A DNA stretch of 64,000 bases from Gemmatimonas sp. (lineage in GTDB: Bacteria; Gemmatimonadota; Gemmatimonadetes; Gemmatimonadales; Gemmatimonadaceae): NCBI GenBank assembly GCA_023910675.1, contig JAAVWC010000007.1, forward strand, positions 1-64,000, given 5' to 3'. A program made the position numbers and the translations under genes. The notes beneath the pieces are model-generated. The model ran no database searches, had not been told where the DNA came from, and worked only from the letters and a program-made list of their open reading frames with translations. Positions 52,102-62,441 of the stretch are shown here, one piece after another (the first letter of the stretch is position 1; every line of letters starts with the position of its first letter).

Positions 52102-55017
52102 ATGACCAGAACTCGCGACCGGTTCGCCGCCGGCGCCCTCGCCCTGTTGCTCGCCGCGCCACTGCAGGCGCAGCAGGCCATCGATAGCGCCTATACCGCC
52201 AAGATCAAGGAATTCCTCCAGGATCCGCGCATCACCACCGAACTGGTGGACCATCTGCCGGCCTCGGCCACCGTACCCACGCCGCTCAAGTTCCACGGGC
52301 GCATTGTGGGCACGCCGGGCGAGCTCACGTACGCCAAGGACATTCACCGCTACTTCGAGGCGCTGGCCAAGGCGTCGCCGCGCGCCAAGTACTGGACTAT
52401 TGGTAAAACCGAAGAAGGGCGCGACATGGTGGTGCTCGCCATCGCCGACAGCGCGACCATTACCAATCTCGACAAGTACAAGGGCGACATTGCCGCGCTG
52501 ACTGATCCGCGCAAGACAAGCGAGGCCGAAGCCAAGCGCCTCATTGGGACCACCAAGCCCATGTACTGGCTCACCAGCGGCATTCACTCGCCCGAAACCG
52601 GCGGCCCGGAAATGCTGCAGGAGCTGGCCTACCGGCTCATCGTGCAGGAGTCGCCGTATATCCAGGCCATTCGCAACAACATCATCACCTTCATCACGCC
52701 CGTCATCGAAGTGGATGGACGTGAGAAGCATGTGGATACGTACTACTACAACAAGACGCTTCCCGTGGGTGCCGCGCGCTTGCCGCTCATGTACTGGGGC
52801 AAGTATGTCGCGCACGACAACAACCGCGACGGTATGGGCCAGTTTCTGTCGCTCACCAAGAACGTGAACGACTTCTACCTCGCGTGGAAGCCGCAGGTCA
52901 TGCACGACCTGCACGAGTCGGTAACGTATCTGTACAGCAGCACCGGCACCGGCCCGTATAACGACGCCATCGACCCCATCACGGTGACCGAATGGTGGAC
53001 GTTCGCGCAGGAAGACGTGCGCGAAATGACCAAGCGCGGCGTACCGGGTGTGTGGACGTACGGCTTCTACGATGGCTGGACGCCCAACTACATGTTCTTC
53101 GTGGCCCACACCAAGAACGCCATTGGGCGCTTCTACGAAGTGCAGAGCTACGGCCCCGACAACTACGAAGTGCGCCCGCCGGCCACGACCACCAGTCGCG
53201 AGTGGTTCCGCCCCAATCCTCCGCTGCCGTACATCAAGTGGGGCCCGCGTAACAACACGAATATCCAGCAGTCGGCGGTGCTCATTTCGCTCAAGCACTT
53301 TGCAGACAACAAGGCCAACTACCTCGAAAATTACTGGATCAAGAACAAGCGTGCCGTCGAGAAGGGCAAGACGGGCGCCGGCCCGTACGCGTGGGTGATT
53401 CCGGCCGCGCAGCGCCGCAAGGCCGATGCCGCCGACGCAGTCAATGAACTGCGCAAGCAAGGCCTCGAGATTCACGTGGCCACGGCGGCGTACACGGCCG
53501 GCAACATCGCGGTGCAGCCTGGTGACTGGATCGTGCGCGGCGACCAGCCGTTCCGCACGTTGGCCGACATGTACTTCAGCATTCAGAACTACTCGCCCGC
53601 CAATCCGCGCCCGTACGACGATACCGGGTGGACGTTTCAGTTCATGCGCAACGTCGCCGTGCTCCCCGTCATGGAAAAGAGCGTGCTATCAGTAGCGATG
53701 GCGCCCGTTACGGAGAAAGTCCGCGCGGCCGGGGGCATCACCGGTACCGGTGCGGTGTTGCTGGTGGAGCACACCACCGACAACAACCTCATGAAGCTGC
53801 GCACGTCGTTCGCCTCCACGCGCATGCTGGCCGCCGAAGCGTCGTTTGAGGCGGCGGGACGAAGCTTCCGCGCCGGCACCTTCATCATCCCCGCGGGCGA
53901 TCGCGCTAAACTCGACGCGTCACTCAAGGAACTTGGCCTCACCGCCTACGCCGTCGCGGCGGTTCCCACCGTCAAGTCGCACGACCTCGACCTGCCGCGC
54001 ATCGGTTACGCACACGCGTGGCAGCGCACGCAGGACGAAGGATGGGTACGCGCGGCGCTCGATACGTACGGCGTTCCGTACACCTACTTCGGTGATATCG
54101 AACTGCGAAAGGGTAATCTGCGCGCGAAGTACGACGTCATCATCTATCCGCACGTCGGCGGCAGCGCACAGTCGCACATTGCCGGCATCATCAAGAACGG
54201 CGACACCCCGTTGCCGTACAAGAAGACGGCCAAGACCCCCAACCTTGGTGCCAACGACTTCGCCGACGACATTCGCGGTGGACTCGGCATCGAGGGGCTC
54301 ACCGAGTTGTACAAGTTCGTGCAGGCCGGCGGGACGCTCATCATGGAGGGCAGTACCTCCACGATCTTCCCCGCGTACAACCTCACCAGCGGCATCACCA
54401 TCGAGTCGCCGAGTCAGTTGTTTGCGCGCGGCACCATTCTGCGCGGTGTCGTGTCCGACCGTACAAGTCCCATAGCCTACGGCTTCGATGCGCAGATGCC
54501 GGTGTACTTCAATCAGGATCCCGTCATGAGTGTGGGCGGCAGTCAGGCGCTCTTCGCCGGCGGCGGCAGTGGTGCCGGCGCAGCGGCGCTCGCGCAGAAC
54601 ACGACGCCCAACGCGAATCCACTCCGTCTCTCGACCTGGTCGTGGAATCAGAACGACAGCACCGGCACACCCATGCCATCGCTGGCCGTCTCGGCAGGTC
54701 GTGCGGCTCCGGGGCAGGGTGGTCGTGGTGGAGCGCCCGCGGCGGCCGCCCAGTTCGGCGGCGCCACCAGCATTGATGGGGCACGTCCGCGTGTCGTGAT
54801 GCAGTTCCCCGCCAACGCGGCCGACATGCTGCTCTCCGGCACACTCGCCGGCGGCGAAGCGCTGCAGAACCGCGCGCAGCTCATCGACGCGCCGGTGGGC
54901 AAAGGACATGTCGTGATGTTTGCCATTCGCCCCTTCTGGCGGTGGCAGACCCAGGGCACGTACTTCCTTGGCTTCAACACGATCCTCAACTGGAACGACC
55001 TCGACGCCGGCAAGTAG
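52102..55017 (+). CDS. Large secreted M14 zinc carboxypeptidase
   Basis: 971 aa from ATG 52102 (CCGGAG upstream). A signal peptide (RFAAGALALLLAAPLQAQ) precedes an M14 domain with YWTIGKTEEGRDMVVLAIAD, the zinc ligands in SGIHSPETGGPEM (HxxE, His near residue 162), FITPVIEVDGREKHVDTYYYN and the third ligand in MHDLHESVTYLY. The C-terminal two-thirds includes glutamine amidotransferase-like or LpxTG-unrelated alpha/beta segments (YFGDIELRKGNLRAKYDVIIYPHVGG, GLTELYKFVQAGGTLIMEG) and a Gly-rich region near 880. Such extended M14 proteins (~900-1000 aa) are typical of this phylum. It is expected to act as a secreted metallo-exopeptidase, with the extra domain of unknown role. Confidence 0.9.
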   Translation: MTRTRDRFAAGALALLLAAPLQAQQAIDSAYTAKIKEFLQDPRITTELVDHLPASATVPTPLKFHGRIVGTPGELTYAKDIHRYFEALAKASPRAKYWTIGKTEEGRDMVVLAIADSATITNLDKYKGDIAALTDPRKTSEAEAKRLIGTTKPMYWLTSGIHSPETGGPEMLQELAYRLIVQESPYIQAIRNNIITFITPVIEVDGREKHVDTYYYNKTLPVGAARLPLMYWGKYVAHDNNRDGMGQFLSLTKNVNDFYLAWKPQVMHDLHESVTYLYSSTGTGPYNDAIDPITVTEWWTFAQEDVREMTKRGVPGVWTYGFYDGWTPNYMFFVAHTKNAIGRFYEVQSYGPDNYEVRPPATTTSREWFRPNPPLPYIKWGPRNNTNIQQSAVLISLKHFADNKANYLENYWIKNKRAVEKGKTGAGPYAWVIPAAQRRKADAADAVNELRKQGLEIHVATAAYTAGNIAVQPGDWIVRGDQPFRTLADMYFSIQNYSPANPRPYDDTGWTFQFMRNVAVLPVMEKSVLSVAMAPVTEKVRAAGGITGTGAVLLVEHTTDNNLMKLRTSFASTRMLAAEASFEAAGRSFRAGTFIIPAGDRAKLDASLKELGLTAYAVAAVPTVKSHDLDLPRIGYAHAWQRTQDEGWVRAALDTYGVPYTYFGDIELRKGNLRAKYDVIIYPHVGGSAQSHIAGIIKNGDTPLPYKKTAKTPNLGANDFADDIRGGLGIEGLTELYKFVQAGGTLIMEGSTSTIFPAYNLTSGITIESPSQLFARGTILRGVVSDRTSPIAYGFDAQMPVYFNQDPVMSVGGSQALFAGGGSGAGAAALAQNTTPNANPLRLSTWSWNQNDSTGTPMPSLAVSAGRAAPGQGGRGGAPAAAAQFGGATSIDGARPRVVMQFPANAADMLLSGTLAGGEALQNRAQLIDAPVGKGHVVMFAIRPFWRWQTQGTYFLGFNTILNWNDLDAGK

Positions 55018-55033
55018 TCTGCCCGTGTGAACG

Positions 55034-55070
55034 CACGAGGGCCCCGACTGCGACCGTCGGGGCCCTCGTG
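55034..55070. terminator. Strong hairpin after the M14 gene
   Basis: CACGAGGGCCCCGAC and GTCGGGGCCCTCGTG form a perfect 15-bp stem with a 7-nt loop, 17 bp after the stop codon. There is no T-run, so it may act as a rho-dependent or RNA-protective hairpin. Confidence 0.7.
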
Positions 55071-55072
55071 GG

Positions 55073-55585
55073 TTACGGCAGGCGGACCGCCGTCATCATG
55101 TCGGCACGATTCTGTGGACGACGCTTCCCCAACGCGTTGGTCTCGACGTCCTGGTTGGGCCGTTCCTCCGGATTGAGTTCCGGGCAGTACCCCGGGAGCG
55201 AATCAAGCGGTTGTCGTCGGCGTGGGCGGCGCCAAAGTCCTTCGCGACACGCGAACGAGGCACCGGATGCCCGTCTGCGATGAGATAGACCTTGCTGCCG
55301 GCTTGCTGCCGGCTTGCTGCCGGCGGCGGCGTATGACATCGACGAATGTCGGCGCGCGGAAGGTCCCGTGAAAGACATGAAAGACGAGCCGGCCGCAGCT
55401 GCAGCCAAATTGCTGGCCCGTCGCTCGTACCACCGGCGTCTGGTCAACCGGGGCGTAATTCGTGCCCGTAACGTGGTCGCTGCGCAGCCCCATTTCATCG
55501 CCCGAGTAGATCGTGGCGCCCACTGGTCGACCATGGTATCGACGATCCGCTGGCGCACCTTCACTACGCACTATTTGATGCACGG
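55073..55585 (-). mobile_element. IS630-family transposase remnant
   Basis: Minus-strand segments TPVVRATGQQFGCSC and FHGTFRAPTFVDVIRR in one frame, and SLPGYCPELNPEERPNQDVETNALGKRRPQNRADMMTAV to the stop in another, match the DDE catalytic region of IS630-type transposases; the final motif LPxYxPELNPxE includes the last acidic residue. The first Asp and the N-terminal HTH are missing, frames are broken, and the 11-bp unit TTGCTGCCGGC is triplicated inside (55293-55326). No flanking inverted repeats or TA duplication could be identified. It is a dead fragment. Confidence 0.75.
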
Positions 55586-55633
55586 GTTGGTAACTGCTGT
55601 CGGCGCCGTTCGTGCTGGAGCCAATGCGTGTCG

Positions 55634-57115
55634 TTACTGCAGCCGCAGCGTATCCGGCGGCGTCGTCGCCGCACCGCTGTCACCACTACTTTTGGCTGGC
55701 ACGGGATCGACTGTGGGCGCGCTTGCGGTTGCCGAGGTATCGGCGGTGGCCTTCTTCACCTTGCGGGCAACCGGTGCGGCAGGGGGCGCAATCGTCGTCA
55801 CCGTACTGTCTGCCTTCTTGCCGGTGAAGTTGGTAACCATCGCCTTGGCCGACGTCGCCAAGGCGGCGATTTGTACCGCCGCGTCGTTGGCCGTCGTGCC
55901 AGTCGGCTGTTTGGAGCCGTAGAACCACACCCCGTACGTGATCGCGCCGACCATGATGATGTACGGCATGATCGACTGCCGGCGACGTACGGCCATCGGG
56001 TCGCGACGACGCTTTGCATCAGCTTTCTGCGCTTTCGCTTTCTGCGTTGCCTGCGCCTTGGCCGGCGTACGCACGCTCGAGTTCTCAATCGGCGTGCGCG
56101 CCGCCACGTTCAACATCCGCTGCCCCAGCGCGTGCCGGTACATCTCGGCCGTCTGCGTCGGCGTCATCTCCTCGACGGCGTTGGCCAACGCAATGCCGAA
56201 CTCGGCGATACTCGCAAAGCGGTCGTTGGGGTCGGGCGCGAGCGACTTGTCGAAGACACTCTGAATGCTGTTGGGCCAATCGAGATCGTCACGCACTTCG
56301 TCGAGCCGTCGCGGAGGGCTGGTGAGCCGCGCGATGAGCGATTCCTTCGACGACGAATTGGCAAACGCCTCGTGCCCGGTGAGCGCGATGAATGCAACGA
56401 GTGCGAGCGAGTACTGGTCGGAGCGCGCATCGAGCACATCGCCCGACAGCTGCTCCGGCGACATGTACTCGGGGGTGCCCACGGCGAAGCCGGCGCGCGT
56501 CACTTGCTGTGTCCCACGCTCCATCGTACGGGCAATACCAAAATCCACCAGCTTCACGACGAACGTACCGTCGGGACGCTGGGAGATCATGATGTTGTCG
56601 GGCTTGATGTCGCGGTGCAGAATGCCGAGCTCATGAGCTGCCGCCAACGCATCTGCGCACTGCGCGATGATGTCCGCGCCCACCACGGGATGCATCGCGA
56701 TCTCGCGCTTGAGCAGCGCCGAGAGCGACTCGCCCTCGATGAACTCCATGGCGAGATAGACGAGTCCTTCGTCCGTCTCACCGAAGTCGAAGATGCTCGC
56801 CACGTTGGGGTGCGAAATCTTCGAGGCGTTCTCGGCTTCCCGCGTGAAGCGCTGCAACGCTTCCGGCTCATGCACGAGAGCCGCGCGCATGATCTTGATG
56901 GCACTCTTGCGCTTCATGCGCACGTGTTCGGCCAGGAACACCTGGCCCATGCCACCTTCACCAAGCTGCTGAATGACCAGGTAGCGGCCGCCCACCATCT
57001 TGCCGATCAGTCCACCGTCGGCCTTCTCTACGAGCGGGGTTCCGTCTTTTGAACAGAACCCGACCGCCTCATCGTATTCGTCCCCGCATTGGGGGCAGAC
57101 CTTGGTCGTACTCAC
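55634..57115 (-). CDS. Ser/Thr protein kinase with zinc ribbon and single membrane helix
   Basis: 493 aa from GTG 57115, where VSTTKVCPQCGDEYDEAVGFCSKDG starts a CxxC...C zinc ribbon; ATG 57163 has a GAAGG site but would add a hydrophobic tail. The kinase domain (about 40-300) has LGEGGMGQVFLAEH (P-loop), AIKIM (Lys), HRDIKPDN (catalytic loop), DFGIAR and GTPEYMSPEQ. After a linker with Lys- and Ala-rich repeats (PAKAQATQKAKAQKADAKRRRD) come one membrane helix (IMPYIIMVGAITYGVWFY) and a Thr/Pro-rich external tail. It phosphorylates Ser/Thr in cytoplasmic proteins. It is divergent from the hydrolase gene at 57239. Confidence 0.92.
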   Translation of the reverse strand: MSTTKVCPQCGDEYDEAVGFCSKDGTPLVEKADGGLIGKMVGGRYLVIQQLGEGGMGQVFLAEHVRMKRKSAIKIMRAALVHEPEALQRFTREAENASKISHPNVASIFDFGETDEGLVYLAMEFIEGESLSALLKREIAMHPVVGADIIAQCADALAAAHELGILHRDIKPDNIMISQRPDGTFVVKLVDFGIARTMERGTQQVTRAGFAVGTPEYMSPEQLSGDVLDARSDQYSLALVAFIALTGHEAFANSSSKESLIARLTSPPRRLDEVRDDLDWPNSIQSVFDKSLAPDPNDRFASIAEFGIALANAVEEMTPTQTAEMYRHALGQRMLNVAARTPIENSSVRTPAKAQATQKAKAQKADAKRRRDPMAVRRRQSIMPYIIMVGAITYGVWFYGSKQPTGTTANDAAVQIAALATSAKAMVTNFTGKKADSTVTTIAPPAAPVARKVKKATADTSATASAPTVDPVPAKSSGDSGAATTPPDTLRLQ

Positions 57116-57238
57116 CAACGCCAAACTACTGAGAGGGGGCGGGACGGCAAGCACCCACAACATGGAGAAGCCTTCATGAACGGGCAGGCGAGCAACGGAC
57201 GCGCGTACGTCCCCCGGCTCCCCCCGATATCTTTCAGC

Positions 57239-58334
57239 ATGCACACTCCCCGTCTACCTCGTCTTCTCGCGTCGGCCGTACTTCTGGCCGGGCTCGCTAC
57301 ACCAGTGCTCGCGCAAACCGGCTGGGCCTCGGCCGGCAAACAGGGCGACTTCATCATCAGGAACTTCGCCTTCGGAACGGGCGAAACGCTCCCCGAACTC
57401 ACCCTGCACTATACGACCCTCGGCACGCCACACCGCGACGCCAAGGGGGTCGTACGGAATGCGGTGATGATCCTGCATGGGACTGGTGGCACGGGCCGTG
57501 GCTTTCTGTCGGGGAGCTATGCCGGTGAGTTGTTCGGCCCCGGCCAGCTGCTCGACAGCGCGAAGTACTACATCGTGCTCCCCGATGGCATCGGGCATGG
57601 CGGTTCGAGCAAGCCGAGCAACGGTCTCCGTGCGCGGTTTCCAAAGTACGGATATGCCGATATGGTGGCGGCGCAGCACCGCCTGCTCACTGAGCATCTC
57701 GGGGTGAACCATCTCCGTCTCATCATGGGGACCTCCATGGGGTGCATGCACGGATGGGTGTGGGGGTACAACTACCCCTCGTTCATGGACGGGCTGGCGC
57801 CGTTCGCCTGTGTGCCGAGCCAGATTGCCGGCCGCAACCGCATGATCCGTACGATGGCCATGGACGCCATTCGGAACGACCCCGCGTGGCAGAACGGTGA
57901 TTACACGACGCAGCCGCCGGGACTGCGTTCGTCGCAGATGATGCTGTACATCATGTCCAGCGCGCCGCTCGTGCAGCAGGCGCAAGCGCCGACGCGCGAT
58001 AAGGCCGACTCCGTCATCCGGGCGTATCTCGATGGACGTATGCGTGTGACCGATGCCAACGACTTCCTGTACCAGTTCGATGCGTCGCGCGACTACGACC
58101 CGTCGAAGCGCGTGCAGGAGGATTACCGCGCCGGCGTTGTTCATCAACTCCGCCGACGATCAGGTGAACCCCCCGGAGCTTGGGCTGGCCGAGCAGTTTG
58201 CGAAGCAGATGCCGAAAACGCGATTCATTCTGCTGCCGATCACCGCCGAGACCCGCGGACACGGCACGCATTCGTTGCCGCGCGTGTGGGGGAAGTATCT
58301 CGCAGAGTTTCTCGCCACGCTGCCGGAGCGATGA
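57239..58334 (+). pseudogene. Exported homoserine O-acetyltransferase-like alpha/beta hydrolase with a frameshift
   Basis: From ATG 57239: signal peptide (RLPRLLASAVLLAGLATPVLAQ), then FAFGTGETLPELTLHYTTLGTPHRD, MILHGTGGTGRGFLSGSYA and RLIMGTSMGCMHGWVWGYNYPSF (nucleophile elbow GTSMGC), characteristic of MetX-like hydrolases. Near 58115 the frame shifts and the next frame reads ITAPALFINSADDQVNPPELGLAEQF (catalytic Asp) and GHGTHSLPRVWGKYL (His) to TGA 58332-58334. One indel repairs it to about 365 aa. As read, the original frame runs on into the DUF983 gene, giving a false fusion. The signal peptide argues against methionine synthesis and for an extracellular hydrolase. Confidence 0.8.
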
Positions 58335-58795
58335 GTATGGTGATCACTGGCATGCGCGCCATTGACCTGCCGCGTGCCAGCATCACGCAACTCATGACGC
58401 GTGCGCTGCGCCTTCGCTGTCCGCACTGCGGTGGCACGCGTATCTTCGCCTCGTTCTTCCAGCTCAAGGCCAACTGCCCGAGCTGCGGGCTGCGGCTCGA
58501 ACGGGGAGAAGCCGACTATTTCGTGGGCGCCTATCTCTTCAATCTCATCGCGGTCGAACTCATCCTGTTCGTCTGCGTGTGCGGCTTCGTGTTCATCACG
58601 TGGCCCGATCCGCCGTGGGATCTCATTACGTACGTCACCGGCTTCCTCATGCTGGCCGGGTGCATCGGCTGTTATCCCTTTGCGAAGACGACATGGCTCG
58701 CGGTAGACCTGGCCATCCGGCCGCTGTCGCCGGAAGAGTTGCGGTGGCATCAGGACGGCGGAGAAGTTGGTGACCGGGAACTCCCGCACCTCTAA
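58331..58795 (+). CDS. DUF983 membrane protein
   Basis: 154 aa from ATG 58331, overlapping the hydrolase stop (ATGA). The sequence MTRALRLRCPHCGGTRIFASFFQLKANCPSCGLRLERGEADYFVGAYLFNLIAVELILF has two CxxC pairs flanking the characteristic CPxCxxGxLFxxxxxxxxxCxxCGxxxxxxxxxDGP/ADY region of DUF983, then two or three membrane helices (VELILFVCVCGFVFITW, YVTGFLMLAGCIGCYPF). The Cys pairs likely bind zinc. The function is unknown; members often lie near cytochrome oxidase genes, which is not the case here. Confidence 0.88.
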   Translation: MSMVITGMRAIDLPRASITQLMTRALRLRCPHCGGTRIFASFFQLKANCPSCGLRLERGEADYFVGAYLFNLIAVELILFVCVCGFVFITWPDPPWDLITYVTGFLMLAGCIGCYPFAKTTWLAVDLAIRPLSPEELRWHQDGGEVGDRELPHL

Positions 58796-60516
58796 GGCGG
58801 TGCGTACGGAGGCGAACGCGTTGCCCGCTGCTGTGCAGGACACTGCCGTGCGGCGGGCACGTTTGTTTGCCGTGTGGCAATTCGAAGTCCGGGCGCAGCT
58901 GCGCGAACCGCTCACGGTGCTGTACCTGCTCGTGTTCGGTCTGTTGTCGTTCGGGTATGCGGCGTCGGATGTGGTCGAACTCGTCTCGTCGCGCGGCGCG
59001 GTACCGCGCACCGCCAGCTGGGCGCTCATGCTCGGCCTTTGGCGGGCTGACGGCATTCGGTCAGGTCATCACCACGATGATCGCGACCACCGCCTTGCTC
59101 CGCGACGAGGCGCAGCGCACCCGCGAGTTCGTTGCGACCAGCGGATTGGGTGCACGTACCTGGTTTGTGGCGCGCGTGCTCGCGGCGCTGTGCATCATGG
59201 TGTTGGTGTACGCGGCCATGCCGCTCGGCATCGTCGTCGGTGCGGCCGTGAGCGGCGGCGCTACCAACGGCGGCCTGCAGACGCTGCTGAGCGCCATCAC
59301 GGCAAGCCTCAGGGCCTTCGTCGTGATCACGCTGCCGACCATGGTCGTCGTGACGCTTCTACTGGCGACCGCCGCCGCGTATACCCGACGCGTGCTCGGC
59401 GTGTTGGCCGCCGCGCTGGTGCTCGTCGGTCTATGGCAGCTGGCACTGGCATTGGTGGCACAGCCGCACATGGCACACGTCGGAGCAATGCTGGACCCCT
59501 TCGGAAATGCTCCCGTGCTGGCGATCACGACATCGTGGAGTGAAGCGGAGCGAGCGACACGCCTCGTGCCACTGACTGGTCTGCTGCTGCTGAATCGCCT
59601 GCTGTGGGTGAGTATCGCGCTCGCGCTGACCGTTGCCCTGCTCATGACGCGCTCGACGCAGCTGCTGGGGAGCGGACCCTCTCCGGCGAAGACGCTGGCC
59701 GTCTATCGCGTCGGTCATGCGCTGTCGCGCGCGCGCTCCGCCACCGCGTCACTTCGCGCGTTTACCTCCGCGTGGATGTGCCTCGATGGCGGTTGGCGCG
59801 TGGTGTCGGCGCTCGCGGTGGTGAACGCCGTGGCCAATGCGGCCACGCGCCCCATGGTACACGACGCCGTCGCCACGCCGACCAGTGCGGCGGTACTGCT
59901 GCTGGTGAGTACGCACGCGCGCCTCTTTTTCATACTGCTCGCCACGGTATATGCCGGCGAACTCGTGTGGCGCGAGCGCGATGTGCGCGTCGACCAGCTT
60001 CTCGGATCGCTGCCGGTATCGCGGCGGGCGCTGGTGTTGGGGCGCATCAGTGGGCTCCTTGCGGCGCAGTGGCAGGTCGTGGGGCCGCTTGCCGCCAGCG
60101 GCCTGCTGCTCGCCGTGGTCCGTGCCACGCCAACAGCCGGTACACTCTGCTCCATCCTGTCGCCGTGGACCGCATGGACCGTGTTCGTGCTGTGGCTGCC
60201 CTTCGTGCACCTCACCATCCTGTCGCTCACGGTGCACGTGCTCCTCGATCACAAGGTGCTCGCGCACCTGCTGCTCATTGGCGGCTGGGTGTTGGCCGTG
60301 AGCATCGATCAGTCGTTCGCGGCCCCATGGTGGGTGCGCTTTGCGGAGAGTGCACCGCTCATGCGGGAGGACGTGGTCACTTGGGGCGTGCTTGCACAAC
60401 GCGGCGCTTACTGGAGTGCCGTAAGCGCCGCGTGTGGGGTGCTCTGTTGGTGGCGATGGCCCGTTGGGGCGACCGCCGCGACGTCAGTCCCTCGAACGTC
60501 GCTTACTTCTCGGTGA
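58770..60516 (+). pseudogene. ABC-2-type permease, related to permease/M1 aminopeptidase fusions, frameshifted and lacking the peptidase
   Basis: The first frame (GTG 58770) gives RRARLFAVWQFEVRAQLREPLTVLYLLVFGLLSFGYAASDVVEL. Near 59045 the frame shifts by one base and the second frame continues FGGLTAFGQVITTMIATTALLRDEAQRTREFVATSGLGARTWF, then many membrane helices, a repeat of the first unit (FILLATVYAGELVWRERDVRVDQLLGSLPVSRRALVLGRISG) and a last helix before the stop at 60514-60516. Two tandem ABC-2-like halves of this kind are normally the N-terminal part of a ~1200-aa protein with a C-terminal M1 metallopeptidase. That domain is absent. The gene overlaps the convergent gene at 60503. Repaired length is about 580 aa. 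Confidence 0.65.
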
Positions 60517-61453
60517 TGATGAGATAGCGCGACGGCATCCAGAACTTGGACGGATCGGTGATACGGATGCTCTCGCCACGGAACGATCCATCCTTCTCCT
60601 TCTTGGCCACTTCGATGAGGCCCACGTCGTGGCGTGAGACGATCTTGTACGCACGGTCGTTGCGCGGCAGCGGAATCGTGAGCACTTCGCGACGGTCGGC
60701 GCGGGTAAAGCGCGCATCGTCGAGCGTGCGCGCGGGCACGAGCGTCTTGCCAAGCTTCACGATGAGCAGGCCGCGTGAACCGCCTTCTTCCGTGACGACC
60801 CCGTCGGCGATGAGCTGACGCCGTGACCCCACGACGTAGTACACGCGGTGCTCACGCACGTCCATCGCCTTCACCGTATCGGTGAGCACCCCCTTTTCCG
60901 CCGTGAGCTGCTCGTTCTGCGTGCGCAGCGCGCGGATTTCTTCCTGGAACGCGGTGATTTCCTTGTTGCGCTGCTCGAGGCGCGCATTGAGATCGGCCAG
61001 CAGCGTTGCCGAGGCACTGGAATCGGCGCGCTGCGCCTTGAGCGTGTCGAGCAGCGCCCGCACCTGGGCCTGACGCGTGTTCAGGCGCTGGCGCATCTGC
61101 TTGAGGCGGTCGAGGATATCCTTCTGCGCCGCCGCTGCCTCGGTCTTGCCGGATTCGTCGCTCTTGTTGACGCCCACCTTGGAGCTGAGGCCGCGCACCT
61201 GGCGGAGCTCGGCGTCGACTTCATCGGCGAACTTGGACGCTTCCACCACCTGCGCGAGGGCGCGGTCCTTTTCGGACGACGTACCTTGCATGAGCCCCTG
61301 CAGCGAGTCGCGCTCGGCACTCGCGGAGGCGAGGGCGGCCGCGAGCGAGTCGGCGCGCGCACGGGCGGCCGTGTCGGTGCAGGCGCCGGTGGTCAGCGTA
61401 GAAAAAATCACCGCCGCGGCGATGGCGCGCTGGCGAAGAGAAAGACGTTGCAT
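60503..61453 (-). CDS. Coiled-coil lipoprotein of unknown function
   Basis: 316 aa. A lipoprotein signal (RAIAAAVIFSTLTTGACTD) is followed by a long coiled coil from about residue 30 to 200 (ADSLAAALASASAERDSLQ, ILDRLKQMRQRLNTRQAQVRALLDTLKAQ, LNARLEQRNKEITAFQEEIRALRTQNEQLTAEKGVL). A C-terminal globular part follows, with VYYVVGSRRQLIADGVVTEEGG, RADRREVLTIPLPRNDRAYKIVSRHD and SIRITDPSKFWMPSRYLIITEK. The C-terminal part resembles a small beta domain of unknown family found after coiled coils in envelope proteins of this group and Bacteroidota. It is probably anchored in the outer or inner membrane as a structural protein. Confidence 0.75.
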   Translation of the reverse strand: MQRLSLRQRAIAAAVIFSTLTTGACTDTAARARADSLAAALASASAERDSLQGLMQGTSSEKDRALAQVVEASKFADEVDAELRQVRGLSSKVGVNKSDESGKTEAAAAQKDILDRLKQMRQRLNTRQAQVRALLDTLKAQRADSSASATLLADLNARLEQRNKEITAFQEEIRALRTQNEQLTAEKGVLTDTVKAMDVREHRVYYVVGSRRQLIADGVVTEEGGSRGLLIVKLGKTLVPARTLDDARFTRADRREVLTIPLPRNDRAYKIVSRHDVGLIEVAKKEKDGSFRGESIRITDPSKFWMPSRYLIITEK

Positions 61454-61573
61454 GGCAAACGGGTTGGGGAAGACTACAGATCTGGAAAAACGTACCGATC
61501 TCGGCTATCGGTTGACAGTGAGCCAGATCACCAACGATGCAACGCGTTGTGCGCTTTGTCACCAGCCATGCCG

Positions 61574-62411
61574 TTACTGCCACCCGCGGGAGCGGTAGAG
61601 GAGGGTGGCCGCAGATTCGTACAGCAGATCGGCGAATACCTGCCGCCGACTGTCGGGGCGGTCGAGGCGGCTCAACGCATAGCTCCGTGACACCGCTGGC
61701 AGGCATTGCACCGCCAGCCCCACCCGCTCGACGCCTCTTGCACGCCCGGCGGGTATGGGCGGGGGACGTGACCACCAGGACGCGCCGCCACCCGTTGGTC
61801 CGGGCCAACGCCGCGAAGGCCAGGGCCTCATCGCGGGTGCTGTGCACGTCGTGCACGAAGCGCAGGGCGAGTTCCGGGGCGAACGCGGCCGCAAGTTCAC
61901 GCTGGTCCCGTTCAGAGGTCGCCACGGTGGGGTCATCATCGTCGCCCACCGTCGAAAGCACCAGCGCGGGGATGCGCCGGCGCTTGCCTTCGGCAATGCC
62001 GGTGAGCAAACGATCGAGCGCCGGTCCCATGACGCGCCCCTCGCTGGTGACGGAGCCGGAGAAGACGACCACGGCATCGACTGGTGGGCCTGACTCCGGG
62101 TCGCGCCGCACAAACGCGTCGAGGAGCGGCGGGATCAGCGGCGTGTACGACACCGTCAGCAGGAGCAGGGCGCCGGTGGTGGTACTCCCCCAGAGCCATG
62201 ATCCGACACTCGACGTAGCCACCAGCGCGCCGATGGTCATGGCGAGCGCGCGCGCAAGCGAGAGTGGCATGCCAAGGGTGTCAACGACACCAAGCGTGGC
62301 GAAGAACTGTACGGTGCACAGGCCCAGCAGTGCGCCGGCACCTCGCACGATGATCGTGGGGGCACGCGCTCCGACGTCGGCGCCTCGACCACGAAAGAGC
62401 AGATCACTCAC
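61574..62411 (-). pseudogene. YdcF/ElyC-like (DUF218) membrane protein with a frameshift
   Basis: The first frame (from ATG 62411) holds membrane helices (ALLGLCTVQFFATLGVVDTLG, TGALLLLTVSYTPLIPPLLDAF) and the DUF218 domain start VDAVVVFSGSVTSEGRVMGPALDRLLTGIAEGK, ALVLSTVGDDDDP and HSTRDEALAFAALARTNGWRRVLVVTSPAHTRRA. Near 61735 the frame shifts, and the next frame ends the domain with RVGLAVQCLPAVSRSYALSRLDRPDSRRQVFADLLYESAATLLYRSRGW to 61574. DUF218 proteins such as ElyC and SanA act in envelope metabolism. A single indel separates the parts. The repaired protein would be about 280 aa. Confidence 0.75.
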
Positions 62412-62441
62412 GTGTCTGCCGTCCCGCCGTTCGTGCGCGCG

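Noticed and set aside
57239-58795. A fusion of an alpha/beta hydrolase with a DUF983 protein in one ORF
   Set aside because: The fusion results from a frameshift near 58115. The hydrolase C-terminus continues in another frame and stops at the DUF983 ATG, leaving two normal overlapping genes.
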